From Lysobacteraceae bacterium NML93-0399 (GTDB taxonomy: Bacteria; Pseudomonadota; Gammaproteobacteria; Xanthomonadales; Xanthomonadaceae): a stretch of 64,000 nucleotides of DNA. Below the pieces are notes generated by a model. That model ran no database searches, had not been told where the DNA came from, and saw only the letters and a program-made list of their open reading frames with translations. A program made the translations under genes and the position numbers. Below, one piece after another: positions 21,256 through 30,063 of the stretch (its first letter is position 1; every line of letters starts with the position of its first letter). Where the stretch lies: contig NTJI01000001.1 in assembly GCA_002307375.1 (NCBI GenBank), positions 1,116,001 to 1,180,000 of the forward strand. The letters are read 5' to 3'.

Positions 21256-21924
21256 CTACGTCTCGAACCTACTGCTGGCAATGTCGAACCAGGGCGTGCA
21301 GACCGTCTTCTGTCGCGCCGCTTCGTCGAAGCTGGCGTGCCAGATTTCGATCCCGCCCACCTGTTCGGGCGCGCTGAAACGGGCCGGCTCGAACGTGGAA
21401 ACCCCCAGACACCAGCGCAGGCGCTTGGGGGCGTCGAGGCTCATCGGCGACGCCGTGAACCTGCCCTCGAGCACGCCACCACTTTCGACCTTTGCCGCCA
21501 GCGGTACCGGCGGCAACGTCGGCGACGGCGTCGGCAAGGGCTTGGCCATATGCGACAAGGTGATATCGCCGTTGCCCTCATCGCGCGTGCCGGGCTGGCC
21601 GATGTCGCCCGTGGCGTGGCGTTTGGTGAGCACGGCGTGGCGGTCGCCACGGTCGAAGACCGCAAGTGGCGCTGCGCCGATGTTCTGCAACCGGTAGTGG
21701 ACCTCGAGCGGGGCACTGGCGCGCGCTTCAAAACGCACGTCGACGACGACATCGTCCGATTCGACGCGGGTGGCATTGGACGACATGGCGGGAGTCTCGC
21801 TGGCGGCAGAAATGCGGGCGGGTGACGTCTGGGCGCAGGCAGTGGCCTGCACGAATGCGAGCAGCAGCGCCGTCGTGGCGATGTGCCGCGAGCCTCCGGT
21901 TCGACACGTGGTGGCCGATCTCAT
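21256..21924 (-). CDS. Hypothetical exported protein
   Basis: A 222-residue protein with a plausible signal peptide (HIATTALLLAFVQATACAQ). The mature region has VDVRFEARASAPLEVHYRLQNIGAAPLAVFDRG, reminiscent of an Ig-like or intracellular-proteinase-inhibitor-type beta fold, and two Cys near the C terminus. I do not recognise a family with certainty. The frame opens to 21972, but Met 21924 gives the best signal sequence. It lies downstream of the RTX-M91 gene on the same strand, 117 bp away. Confidence 0.6.
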   Translation of the reverse strand: MRSATTCRTGGSRHIATTALLLAFVQATACAQTSPARISAASETPAMSSNATRVESDDVVVDVRFEARASAPLEVHYRLQNIGAAPLAVFDRGDRHAVLTKRHATGDIGQPGTRDEGNGDITLSHMAKPLPTPSPTLPPVPLAAKVESGGVLEGRFTASPMSLDAPKRLRWCLGVSTFEPARFSAPEQVGGIEIWHASFDEAARQKTVCTPWFDIASSRFET

Positions 21925-22041
21925 GCGCACTTCCTGGATGACGACGGAAACGAGGGTAGCCGCGCGCGGCACGCAATGTGTTCATGCCGCGTCATGCCGC
22001 GCGGCGCCCTCCCTGGCGGGCCGCCGCGCGGTCGACTCCGG

Positions 22042-23595
22042 TCACGGCAACGCGTAGCTCGGACGCAGGTCCAGTCCCATTTCGCCGCGCATGCCGTTCT
22101 CTGTCAGTGCATGCGGGTTGGAACTGGTGACCCGGCCATCGCCGTAGTCGTACTCGGGATGACTGCTGGGCAGGCCGACGGCCTGGCGTTCGAGATTGGG
22201 CACGCCGGCTGCGGCGTCGCGCGCGTCGTCGGGTGTCGAGGTGCCGGTGAACGGACCGGGCATGAAGGTGCCGGTAACGCCGTTGAAGGCGTGCGACATC
22301 TCGTGATACAGGATCACCGACGGCGCCGGCAGGTCTTCGAGGAAGAACTGCGGGTTGTAGGAGATCGTCACATCGGTCGGCTGTCCGGCTTCGCCGTTGC
22401 GGATGTAGCCGGGCACCATGCTGGCGTAGCCGTTCTGTTCGTTCTGCAGTTCGCGGATGGTCACCACGTGACCGCTGGCAGCCGCCTGGTCGAACTCGGC
22501 CAGCATCTGCTGACCATTGGGCGATGCACGCAGCATTTCGATATCCGACTGCACGCGACTCACGAACGCCTCGGAACCCTCGATACGCATGCTGCGGCCG
22601 AGCGTGGGATCGATGGCCACATTGACCACGGTGTTGCGGCCGCCGTTCTCGGCGCTGATGCGGTCGCCGATCGCCTCACTGGCGTAGACCACCGACTCAC
22701 CGCCCTGATTGACTACGGTGCTGTCGTTGCCGGCGTAGACGCGGGTATCCCCGGTACCGGTATGGATGGTGTTGCTGCCGGTGCCGCCGATCAACACGTT
22801 GTTGCCCGCCACGCCTTCGATGTGGTCGTCGCCGGCACCGCCGTCGACGTAGTCGAAGCCACGACCTGCGGTGATGCGGTCGGCACCGTCACCGCCGTAG
22901 AGCACATTGCGGCCGGCGCCTTCGACGCGGATGACGTCGTCGCCGGCACCGCCGTAGACGTAGTTGTTGCCCTCGCCCACGGTGATGGTGTCGTTGCCCG
23001 CTCCGCCGATGATGCGGTCGTCGCCTCCGCCCAGCGCCGTGATCGTGTTGTCGCCGCTGCCGCCTTCGATAACGAAGTTCACGTCGACGCCTTCGGCGAT
23101 CTCGATGGTGTCGTCGCCGTCACCGCCGCGGATGGTGATCTCCTGGCCCTGGGCCAGTTCCAGCGCATAGGTTTCGCCATTGACGGCGAGCGCCAGGGCG
23201 CCGTTCGCGTCCTGGGTCACGCGGACGGTGTCGTTGCCGTTGCCGGTGGCGACCACGAGCTGGTCGGAGACCGCATACAGCTGACCGCCCTGCTCCACCG
23301 CAGTGCGCTCACGGGTGATGGTCACTTCCGTCGACTGGTGCAGCGGATCGATGAGTACCGGCTTGCCGTCGGTGGTCTGCGAGCGCGTGCGGCCGCCCTC
23401 GTTCGTCGCGTCGCCATCGATGCGGGTCGCGCCGGCGTCCACGCGACTGCCTTCGGCGCCGCGCCCGGATGCCGGATCCCAAGGCGTCTGGCCGACCACT
23501 TCCGGGTCGAGACGCGCGTGCTGATCGAACGACGGGTCCCAGACGCCTGAGCGCGCGTGGGAGGAGGACTGCACCTGGGGATCGAACGAGGACAT
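22042..23595 (-). CDS. RTX-like repeat protein with C-terminal M91-type zinc metalloprotease domain
   Basis: A 517-residue protein. Residues about 1-110 are polar and low in hydrophobics, with no Sec signal. The middle (about 155-300) is a series of Gly/Asp-rich nonapeptide-like repeats such as GGDGDDTIEI, GGAGNDTITVG and YGGAGDDVI, typical of calcium-binding beta-rolls. The C-terminal domain contains ILYHEMSHAFNG (HEMSH at 431-435) and a downstream NLERQAVG whose Glu may be the third zinc ligand, as in M91 peptidases related to NleD/HopH1-type effectors. The start is uncertain because Met 23595 has no clear ribosome-binding site. A secreted toxin or protease is inferred. Confidence 0.75.
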   Translation of the reverse strand: MSSFDPQVQSSSHARSGVWDPSFDQHARLDPEVVGQTPWDPASGRGAEGSRVDAGATRIDGDATNEGGRTRSQTTDGKPVLIDPLHQSTEVTITRERTAVEQGGQLYAVSDQLVVATGNGNDTVRVTQDANGALALAVNGETYALELAQGQEITIRGGDGDDTIEIAEGVDVNFVIEGGSGDNTITALGGGDDRIIGGAGNDTITVGEGNNYVYGGAGDDVIRVEGAGRNVLYGGDGADRITAGRGFDYVDGGAGDDHIEGVAGNNVLIGGTGSNTIHTGTGDTRVYAGNDSTVVNQGGESVVYASEAIGDRISAENGGRNTVVNVAIDPTLGRSMRIEGSEAFVSRVQSDIEMLRASPNGQQMLAEFDQAAASGHVVTIRELQNEQNGYASMVPGYIRNGEAGQPTDVTISYNPQFFLEDLPAPSVILYHEMSHAFNGVTGTFMPGPFTGTSTPDDARDAAAGVPNLERQAVGLPSSHPEYDYGDGRVTSSNPHALTENGMRGEMGLDLRPSYALP

Positions 23596-23780
23596 GGGCG
23601 TGGCCTGCGGCGTGCGGAACGGGCGTCCATATGTACGCCTGCGTATGGCGTCACCATACTGGGGCGTACCCTTGGTCGACGGCGGGAGGCTCCGTTGCAA
23701 TGGAAACCGTCGCTCCCGCTGCGCCGCAACATCGCAGGCCGTAAAATGCCCGTTCTATCGACTATCGGAAGCGCATCGCA

Positions 23781-24314
23781 ATGGGCCTGGACTCCGTCCC
23801 CACCGGCAAGAATCCGCCGGACGAAATCAACGTCATCATCGAGATCCCCAAGGACGCCGAGCCGGTCAAGTACGAGGTGGACAAGGAAAGCGGCGCGATC
23901 TTTGTCGACCGCATCCTCTCCACGCCGATGCGCTACCCCTGCAACTACGGCTACGTGCCCAACACCGTCTGCGGCGACGGCGACCCGGCCGACGTGCTGG
24001 TGGTGCTGCCGCTTCCGCTGATCCCGGGCTCGGTGATCCGCTGCCGTCCGGTCGGCGTGCTGAAGATGACGGACGAGGCCGGCAGCGACGAGAAGATCCT
24101 CGCCGTGCCGGTGGAGAAGGTGTTCGCCGGTTATGCGCACATCAACGACATCGAACAGGTTTCGGCGCATTGGCTCGAGCGCATCGGCCACTTCTTCGAG
24201 CACTACAAGGATCTCGAGAAGGGCAAGTGGGTCAAGGTCGACGGCTGGGAGAACGCGGCCGCTGCCAAGGCCGTGCTGGTCGACTCGATGGCGCGTTTCC
24301 AGGCAGAAGGCTGA
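23781..24314 (+). CDS. ppa: Soluble inorganic pyrophosphatase
   Basis: A 177-residue family I pyrophosphatase that hydrolyses cytoplasmic pyrophosphate with Mg2+. Landmarks are [34 protein letters not shown], and the metal-binding signature DGDPADVLV, followed by [20 protein letters not shown]. Length is normal. TAAAAT at 23742-23747 could be a -10. It is divergent from the RTX-M91 gene and ends at a strong terminator. Confidence 0.97.
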   Translation: MGLDSVPTGKNPPDEINVIIEIPKDAEPVKYEVDKESGAIFVDRILSTPMRYPCNYGYVPNTVCGDGDPADVLVVLPLPLIPGSVIRCRPVGVLKMTDEAGSDEKILAVPVEKVFAGYAHINDIEQVSAHWLERIGHFFEHYKDLEKGKWVKVDGWENAAAAKAVLVDSMARFQAEG

Positions 24315-24338
24315 GGCGTCCTGCCAGGTGACGACGCA

Positions 24339-24364
24339 AGGCCGCCCACGAGGCGGCCTTTTTT
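24339..24364 (+). terminator. Terminator of ppa
   Basis: AAGGCCGCC-CACGA-GGCGGCCTT followed by TTTT: 9-bp stem with a U run. The same stem sequence recurs after the HDOD gene at 25882-25903. Confidence 0.9.
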
Positions 24365-24445
24365 ATGAGGCACCACCGAGGCGACGCCAGGTCGGCGTCA
24401 CCTCGCCGTGTTCCGGCTCTCCGGCACGCCTGCCGGGACCGTCGG

Positions 24446-24466
24446 GCCGTCACAGTTCGTGACGGC
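24446..24466. promoter_or_regulatory. Inverted repeat upstream of the HDOD gene
   Basis: GCCGTCAC-AGTTC-GTGACGGC is a perfect 8-bp inverted repeat with a 5-bp spacer, 88 bp before the HDOD start codon and upstream of a possible -10 (TAAGAT, 24494-24499). It may be a regulator binding site; no candidate protein is evident. Confidence 0.4.
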
Positions 24467-24553
24467 GCGCCAGACCGGACACGATGCGCTTGTTAAGATT
24501 GTCGCTGTCCAGCGTCACGGTGTACGGGGCGCGGCATCCAAGGGATCAACATC

Positions 24554-25663
24554 GTGCGTATTCTGTTTGTGGGCGGCGAAGACAGCCTGCCGTCGGCGCT
24601 CGTCGCCCTCGTCGGCGACATGGACGACAGCTGGCAGGTGCAGCGCACCGAAACCGGTCACGACGCGATCGCGCGCATTGCCGACACGCCGCAGGACGTG
24701 GTCGTCGTCGCGCCGACGCTGTCGGACATGCCGGTTGCCACGTTGCTGGGCCAGATCCGCACGCTTCGCCCTGAAACCTCCCGCATCGCGGCCATCGGAA
24801 GTCAGCCGGGCGCGCGCGTGCTGTCGCTGGCGCACCGCTTCCTGCCGATGCCGGTGGGCGACGCGCAGTTGCTCGAAGCGATCGGCAGCCTGGAAGAGCT
24901 GCGCGAGCTGCTCGACAACCCCGCGCTGCGCGAATGCATCGGCCAGATCGAAAAGCTGCCCTCGCCGCCGCAGACCTATCTCGCGCTGTCCCACGCGCTC
25001 GAAGCCGACGAGGACACGAACGCGAACGACATCGCGCAGCTCATCGCCGGCGACCCGGCGATCGCGGCCAAGGTGCTGCAGCTGTGCAACTCGGCGTACT
25101 TTTCCGCCGGCCGCACCATCACCGACCTGCGCGCCGCGGTGACGCGCATCGGTCTGTCGACGATGCGCGACCTGGTGCTGGCCAGCGAGGTGTTCTCGCA
25201 CAGCGCCCGCGTCGACATCGACCGCACTGCGATGCAGCAGCGGGCGCTGGTCGCCTCGCAGCTGGCGCGCCGCATGCTGCCCGAATCGAGTGCCGAACTC
25301 GGCGCCACCGCAGCCCTGCTGGCCGACATCGGCCTGCTGCTGCCGGGCATCCGCGACGAACGCGCCGATCCGGACACCCAACCCACCGACGCCCCCGGCC
25401 ATACCGAGGCCGGTGCCTATCTGCTGGGACTGTGGGGCCTGCCGATGCCGATCATCGAAGCGGTCGCCTTCCAGCGCACTCCGGCCCGCAGCGGCACCCG
25501 CAGCTTCTGGGTCACGGGCGCCGTCCACGTCGCGACGGCCCTGGCGGCCGGTGAGGCGGTGGACGAGGATTACCTCCAGCGCACAGGCATGCTCGACAAG
25601 CTCGAGGGCTGGCGTGGGCATGCCGAGCGGCTGCTGGGATTGGCGGATACGCAGGCGGCGTGA
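24554..25663 (+). CDS. HDOD domain protein with receiver-like N terminus
   Basis: A 369-residue protein. The N-terminal about 120 residues have the alternating pattern of a receiver domain (MRILFVGGED...DVVVVAPTLSDMP), but the phosphoacceptor Asp position reads Ala-Pro-Thr, so it is probably a pseudo-receiver. Residues about 130-330 form an HDOD domain (LPSPPQTYLALSHAL, IAGDPAIAAKVLQLCNSAYF, ITDLRAAVTRIGLSTMRDLVL). HDOD proteins are signalling outputs linked to second messengers, motility or stress, without known catalysis. The start codon is GTG, with AAGGGA upstream. Partner unknown. Confidence 0.85.
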   Translation: MRILFVGGEDSLPSALVALVGDMDDSWQVQRTETGHDAIARIADTPQDVVVVAPTLSDMPVATLLGQIRTLRPETSRIAAIGSQPGARVLSLAHRFLPMPVGDAQLLEAIGSLEELRELLDNPALRECIGQIEKLPSPPQTYLALSHALEADEDTNANDIAQLIAGDPAIAAKVLQLCNSAYFSAGRTITDLRAAVTRIGLSTMRDLVLASEVFSHSARVDIDRTAMQQRALVASQLARRMLPESSAELGATAALLADIGLLLPGIRDERADPDTQPTDAPGHTEAGAYLLGLWGLPMPIIEAVAFQRTPARSGTRSFWVTGAVHVATALAAGEAVDEDYLQRTGMLDKLEGWRGHAERLLGLADTQAA

Positions 25664-25881
25664 GGGCTGGCTGACAGCAGCGCGCGCCAGTCGTTGGAGA
25701 TTGGGCCGCCGGGCGTCGTCCTCCGCTTTTGAGCTTTCTCTTGATCGCCGTGATGTCCCGGCGGATGTGCTGCTGCATGTGCGTGCAAGAGCAGTTTGTC
25801 GCGGTGCCCTCGCCGATCTGAGCGCCTGGCAGTGGTGGGACGGCCAAATGCGCCCCCGCGGCGCGCGTCGCCGTAACAGAA

Positions 25882-25907
25882 AAGGCCGCCCTGGGGCGGC
25901 CTTCTTT
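25882..25907 (+). terminator. Terminator downstream of the HDOD gene
   Basis: AAGGCCGCC-CTGG-GGCGGCCTT followed by CTTTC. It lies 218 bp after the HDOD stop and shares its stem with the ppa terminator at 24339. Confidence 0.8.
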
Positions 25908-25930
25908 CATGTGATCAAGTCTTGAAAGCA

Positions 25931-25960
25931 CTACGGCCCCTTTCGGGGCCGTAGCGTTTT
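25931..25960. terminator. Terminator of the TonB-dependent receptor gene
   Basis: CTACGGCCCC-TTTC-GGGGCCGTAG, 10-bp perfect stem with CGTTTT on the plus-strand side. It lies 19 bp beyond the receptor stop codon (minus strand) and probably serves both directions. Confidence 0.8.
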
Positions 25961-25978
25961 ACACAGAGCTTCGATGGA

Positions 25979-28918
25979 TCAGAAGCGCTGCTGGTACTTC
26001 ATGTAGACCATGCGGCCGATATCGAACCCGCCGTAGTAGCCGTACTGGCTGTTCGGCTGCGAGTACAGCACCTGACCCTGACGGTCGAACACATTGTTCG
26101 CACCGACCGACACAGTCGCGTTCCACGGCGCGCGCCAGCGGACCTGCACGTCGTTGAACGTGTTCGAGCCGGTCTGGTTGAGCGGCTGTGCACCCGTGTC
26201 CGGCGCGATGTGGTTCGGGAGGTTGCACTCCGGTCCACCGCTCTGATCGTAAGCGCAGTTCTCCTTGATGCTGGAGAAGTAGCGCATGCCCCAGGTCGCA
26301 CCGAAGTCGCCGTAGTCCCAAGTCAGCTGCAGGTTCGAGCGGATGCGGAAATTGCCACCGAAGCCGGTGTAAACCTGCGTCGGATTGGCGCCCGTGTCGT
26401 CGACCTGCTCGTTGAGGAACGAGGTGTAGGTCGTCTGCCAATTGGCACCGAAGTCACCGAACGCGGTTTCGCGCAGGCGATAGTTGATCGCCAGGTCGTA
26501 ACCTTCGGTTTCGAGCCAACCCGAGTTCAGCATGCCCCACTGGGCGTCGACGATTTCGCCGGTTGCGGCATCACGGGTGAAGTTGCCGCAACGCGACTCG
26601 ATGCCGCGCTGGTAGCAGTCATCCAGAATCAACGTCAGCGCGTCAGCGCGGATGGAGTTCTCGATGCGGACGTTCCACCAGTCGAGCGAGATGTCCAGGC
26701 CATCGACAAAGTCGGGGCTGTAGACGAGACCAAGCGTCTTGGTGACGGCGGTTTCCGGCATCAGCTCTGGATTGGCACCGGTCATATACATCGCGTTCGA
26801 CTGCGAGTTTGGCGTCGGTGCCAAGCCGCCGCCCTGCCGGATCTGACGGTAGCCCGCGGGTACGCTCGGATCAGCCGCACAACGGGCAGCCGTGTTCGCG
26901 TTCACTGTAGCGTTTCCGAAAAGCGTATCGCAGGGATCGGTGTACGTCGCATACGTCCCCGCCAGCCCACCGTAGAGATCACCGATAACCGGAGCGCGGA
27001 AGCCCTCGCCATAGTTACCGCGCACCATCAGCTGCTCAATCGGACGCCACGTGAAGCCGCCCTTGAGATTGGTGGTATCGCCGAAGGTGTCGTAGTCCGA
27101 ATAGCGACCAGCGACATTGATGGTCAGCTCCTGCGCACCCGGCAGGTCCGCCAACAGCGGTACATTCAATTCAAGATAGGCCTCGTCCAAGCTGTACTGG
27201 CCTTGGGTGAGACCCGCCGCATTGGACGTAGTCGTGCCATTCTGCATCATCGCGTCGGGCGAGTAGAGCGCCGACTCCTTGCGATGCTCGAGGCCAGCCG
27301 CAAAGCCCAAAGTGCCTGCCGGGAGTTCAACAATCGAGCCCGAGATATCGGCCGAGAAGACTTGGGTCTCGGACTCGGACAGCGATTGGTTACGCGAGAA
27401 CAGGTAGCTCTGCACGTCCGAGTCGGACAAGGTATTGGGACCCGCGTCCCCGAAGTTGCTCAAAGGGTTCCACGGAGTGCACTGGCCAGAACCCACGCCC
27501 AGTGGAATCGGGTTGTCGGCAGTACCACACTGCACGACGCCGTCAGCGTTGAGGAACGAAGGCCCAAGCGCCCTTGCCGTATTGAGAAGATTGAAGTCGC
27601 CATAGCCGACCTTCGACCCCTCATTCTTGTTGTACATGTACCCGACGTTCCAATCGAAGAAACGTTCGCCGATCTCAAACGCGCCTTCGAACGCGGCCGA
27701 GAAGCGATAGGTCGTCAGCTTGTTGGTGGTAACGCGCGGCACTTCCCAGCCGCGGCGGAAGAACTCGGTCTCCTGCGGTGCAGCGAAGCCACTCTGATTG
27801 CCGAGCGGATTGTAGTAGCTGTCAATCGACAGATTGGTCGGCGCAACGTCGGTCCAGGCTGCGCTCTGGAACGGGTAGCCAGCGACCTGGACCTCGGTTT
27901 CTCGGCTGTTGTACAGCGCGTCCGCGACGAAGGACACGTTGTCGGTGAAATCGAAGCGACCCTGCATATATGCCGAGCGACGCTCCATCCCGCTCTTGAG
28001 CATCATCTGCTCATTGGAGTTTGACGTATCACTGCCATCAGTCTGATGGAAATCACCGAAATCGCGCGAGTTTCCACCGCGATTCAGCGTATAGAGCGTA
28101 TCGGTGATCGCTTCGCCGTCATCATCGTAGCCGACGATGTACTCGGGGCCATTCGAGATGGTGCCGAACTGGCTGACGACACTGCGACCTGCGGTCGGGT
28201 GGTAAGGGCCGTTACCAAAACGGCTATAAGGACGGTCCTTCGCCCAGACCGGATCTTCCTTCGAGTACTGGACGCTGAACAGAAGCGAGCTGCGCTCACT
28301 TGTCGAGCCGATGGTGAAGTCGCCGGTGGTGACTGCACCGTCGCCCTGGGTGTTCTGGCCGAAATAACCGTTCGCCTCGGCGCCGTCGAAGTTCTTGCGC
28401 GTGATGATGTTGACCACGCCGGCAATCGCGTCGGAGCCGTAGATGGTGGACGCGCCGTCCTTCAGGATTTCGAGGCGTTCGACGATCGAGGACGGAATCG
28501 ATGCAACGTCCTGCAGGCCTTCGGCGTTCATGCCCAGGCGCTTGCCATCCAGCAGGATCAGCGTGCGGCTCGGGCCCAGATTACGCAGGTCGATATAGGA
28601 GCCACCTGCGCTTTCGTTGGAAGCAAGTACCGACGAACGGCTGAACGACGGGCTGCCGGCGGCCGAAATGTTCTGCAGGATGTCTGCAACGGACTGGAAG
28701 CCCTGCTCTTCGATCTGAGCACGGTTCATCACGAATACGGGCTGCGCGGTTTCGGTCTGAACTGAACGGATGCGCGAGCCGGTGACCTGGATACGGTCGA
28801 GTTCGGTGGTGCCGCTGGCGGTCTGCGCCTGAGCGAACGTGACCGCCGGCGCAACGGCGGCCAGGATCGCGGCCGGCAGCAGGCCCTTCCGCAGTGCGGG
28901 AGTGCGAAGGTTCTTCAA
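25979..28918 (-). CDS. TonB-dependent outer-membrane receptor
   Basis: A 979-residue receptor. The signal peptide (MKNLRTPALRKGLLPAAILAAVAPAVTFAQA) is followed by ELDRIQVTGSRI, the usual plug entry, and plug motifs RTLILLDGKRLG and IERLEILKDGASTIYGSDAIAGVVNI. The 22-strand barrel follows, with QVRWRAPWNATVSVGANNVFDRQ near the end and a terminal Phe (YQQRF). Oar/carbohydrate- or peptide-type receptors of Xanthomonadaceae have this size and plug. The substrate is unknown. Codon choice in the barrel (27.1-28.1 kb) is less GC-biased than in neighbouring genes. An AraC gene lies 165 bp upstream on the same strand. Confidence 0.93.
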   Translation of the reverse strand: MKNLRTPALRKGLLPAAILAAVAPAVTFAQAQTASGTTELDRIQVTGSRIRSVQTETAQPVFVMNRAQIEEQGFQSVADILQNISAAGSPSFSRSSVLASNESAGGSYIDLRNLGPSRTLILLDGKRLGMNAEGLQDVASIPSSIVERLEILKDGASTIYGSDAIAGVVNIITRKNFDGAEANGYFGQNTQGDGAVTTGDFTIGSTSERSSLLFSVQYSKEDPVWAKDRPYSRFGNGPYHPTAGRSVVSQFGTISNGPEYIVGYDDDGEAITDTLYTLNRGGNSRDFGDFHQTDGSDTSNSNEQMMLKSGMERRSAYMQGRFDFTDNVSFVADALYNSRETEVQVAGYPFQSAAWTDVAPTNLSIDSYYNPLGNQSGFAAPQETEFFRRGWEVPRVTTNKLTTYRFSAAFEGAFEIGERFFDWNVGYMYNKNEGSKVGYGDFNLLNTARALGPSFLNADGVVQCGTADNPIPLGVGSGQCTPWNPLSNFGDAGPNTLSDSDVQSYLFSRNQSLSESETQVFSADISGSIVELPAGTLGFAAGLEHRKESALYSPDAMMQNGTTTSNAAGLTQGQYSLDEAYLELNVPLLADLPGAQELTINVAGRYSDYDTFGDTTNLKGGFTWRPIEQLMVRGNYGEGFRAPVIGDLYGGLAGTYATYTDPCDTLFGNATVNANTAARCAADPSVPAGYRQIRQGGGLAPTPNSQSNAMYMTGANPELMPETAVTKTLGLVYSPDFVDGLDISLDWWNVRIENSIRADALTLILDDCYQRGIESRCGNFTRDAATGEIVDAQWGMLNSGWLETEGYDLAINYRLRETAFGDFGANWQTTYTSFLNEQVDDTGANPTQVYTGFGGNFRIRSNLQLTWDYGDFGATWGMRYFSSIKENCAYDQSGGPECNLPNHIAPDTGAQPLNQTGSNTFNDVQVRWRAPWNATVSVGANNVFDRQGQVLYSQPNSQYGYYGGFDIGRMVYMKYQQRF

Positions 28919-29083
28919 AGTTCTCTCTCCAGAGTGAATGCGTTACTGACGCGTTAAGACGCCATCCGCACGTTACGTCTGGAACCGCTCGTGCCGCCTT
29001 GCCTGCAGCGCCCGCTGTCTTTGCCGATCCTGTCGCTTCGCCGCCCGGCGACACCGCGAAGCGACAGGCGTCACACCCACGTG

Positions 29084-29953
29084 TTACGCCGCTGCGTATA
29101 CCTCGTCGGCTGCCTCGGCCGCCGCGTGGCGCAAGCGCGTGCGGTAGCGGCTGGCCGACACGCCGTGGTGATTCTTGAAGGCGCGCGCGAAGCTGCAGCA
29201 GTTGTCGAAGCCGGTGGCCGCGGCCACTTCGCCGATCATCATCGACGTGGTTTCGAGCAGATGTCCTGCGCGCTCGAGCCGCAGGCGCACCGACAGCTGC
29301 TGCGGGCTTTCGTCGTAGAGCGCGTGGAAGGCCTTGGAGAAGTACCAGCTCGAGAAGCTGGTCAGGTCGGCCAGCTCGCTGATCCGCACGACGCGATCGG
29401 CATTGCCTTCCAGATACAGGCGCGCACGCTGCATGCGGCCGAAGACCTGGCGCTTGCGGCTGCGCGAACGCCCCGGACACCGCCGGACGCGCGCCGCCAG
29501 CTCACGCTGCACATGGGCGAGTTGCAGCAGGAGTGGACGCACCGACAGCGGCTCGCCGCCGGCCTGGGCCGCTTTCCGCCACAGGCGCAGCAGCATGCGC
29601 AGTTCGCCGGCGGGCAAACGTCCGCGACCGGCGTACAGGCTGCCGTCGCTGAGCGCCTGCAGTCCATCGAGCGCACTCGCATCGAGTGCGATGCCGATGC
29701 ACAGACCCTGCGGGCCGCCCTGCACGAGCGGTGTCGATTCCTTCTCGAACGCCATCCAGTCGCCGCGCCGCATCCGGAAGCGACCTTCGCGTGATTCGAT
29801 CCAGCCATCTCCGCGCACCTGGACCCACAGATTGAACATCGGCGCGTTGACCTGCAGCCCGCCCAGACGAGCGACGCCCAGACAATGAGCGGCCACCTCG
29901 GGCGCATCGAACGACAGCATCTGGCCACGCGCGGCCCACAGGCAATTCGGCAT
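29084..29953 (-). CDS. AraC-family transcriptional regulator
   Basis: A 289-residue protein with an N-terminal cupin-like sensing region and a C-terminal double helix-turn-helix (VRISELADLTSFSSWYFSKAFHALYDESPQQLSVRLRLERAGHLL, then MIGEVAAATGFDNCCSFARAFKNHHG). The frame opens to 29998, but Met 29953 (MPNCLWAARGQML) has GAGACG upstream and fits family length. It lies immediately upstream of the TonB receptor gene on the same strand and may control it; that is inference from position. Confidence 0.88.
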   Translation of the reverse strand: MPNCLWAARGQMLSFDAPEVAAHCLGVARLGGLQVNAPMFNLWVQVRGDGWIESREGRFRMRRGDWMAFEKESTPLVQGGPQGLCIGIALDASALDGLQALSDGSLYAGRGRLPAGELRMLLRLWRKAAQAGGEPLSVRPLLLQLAHVQRELAARVRRCPGRSRSRKRQVFGRMQRARLYLEGNADRVVRISELADLTSFSSWYFSKAFHALYDESPQQLSVRLRLERAGHLLETTSMMIGEVAAATGFDNCCSFARAFKNHHGVSASRYRTRLRHAAAEAADEVYAAA

Positions 29954-30063
29954 CGGAACGTCTCGTCCATCGGGGGAGCGACGTTTTGCCGGATCCACGA
30001 ATGACCGGCCCGAAATGCGACGTAGAGTTTGCCGAATTCGCTACGAATCCCGATCCGAAAGAA

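Larger units (their letters stand above)
25664..25978. other. Gene-free stretch holding two terminators
   Basis: 315 bp between the convergent HDOD and TonB receptor genes. It contains terminators at 25882-25903 and 25931-25960 and otherwise nothing I can support; a short frame through it has no start signal or recognisable protein. Confidence 0.6.

Noticed and set aside
25290-25925. A plus-strand frame overlapping the HDOD gene end and the following gap
   Set aside because: It is out of frame with the HDOD gene, has shadow composition, and the gap portion includes the terminator.
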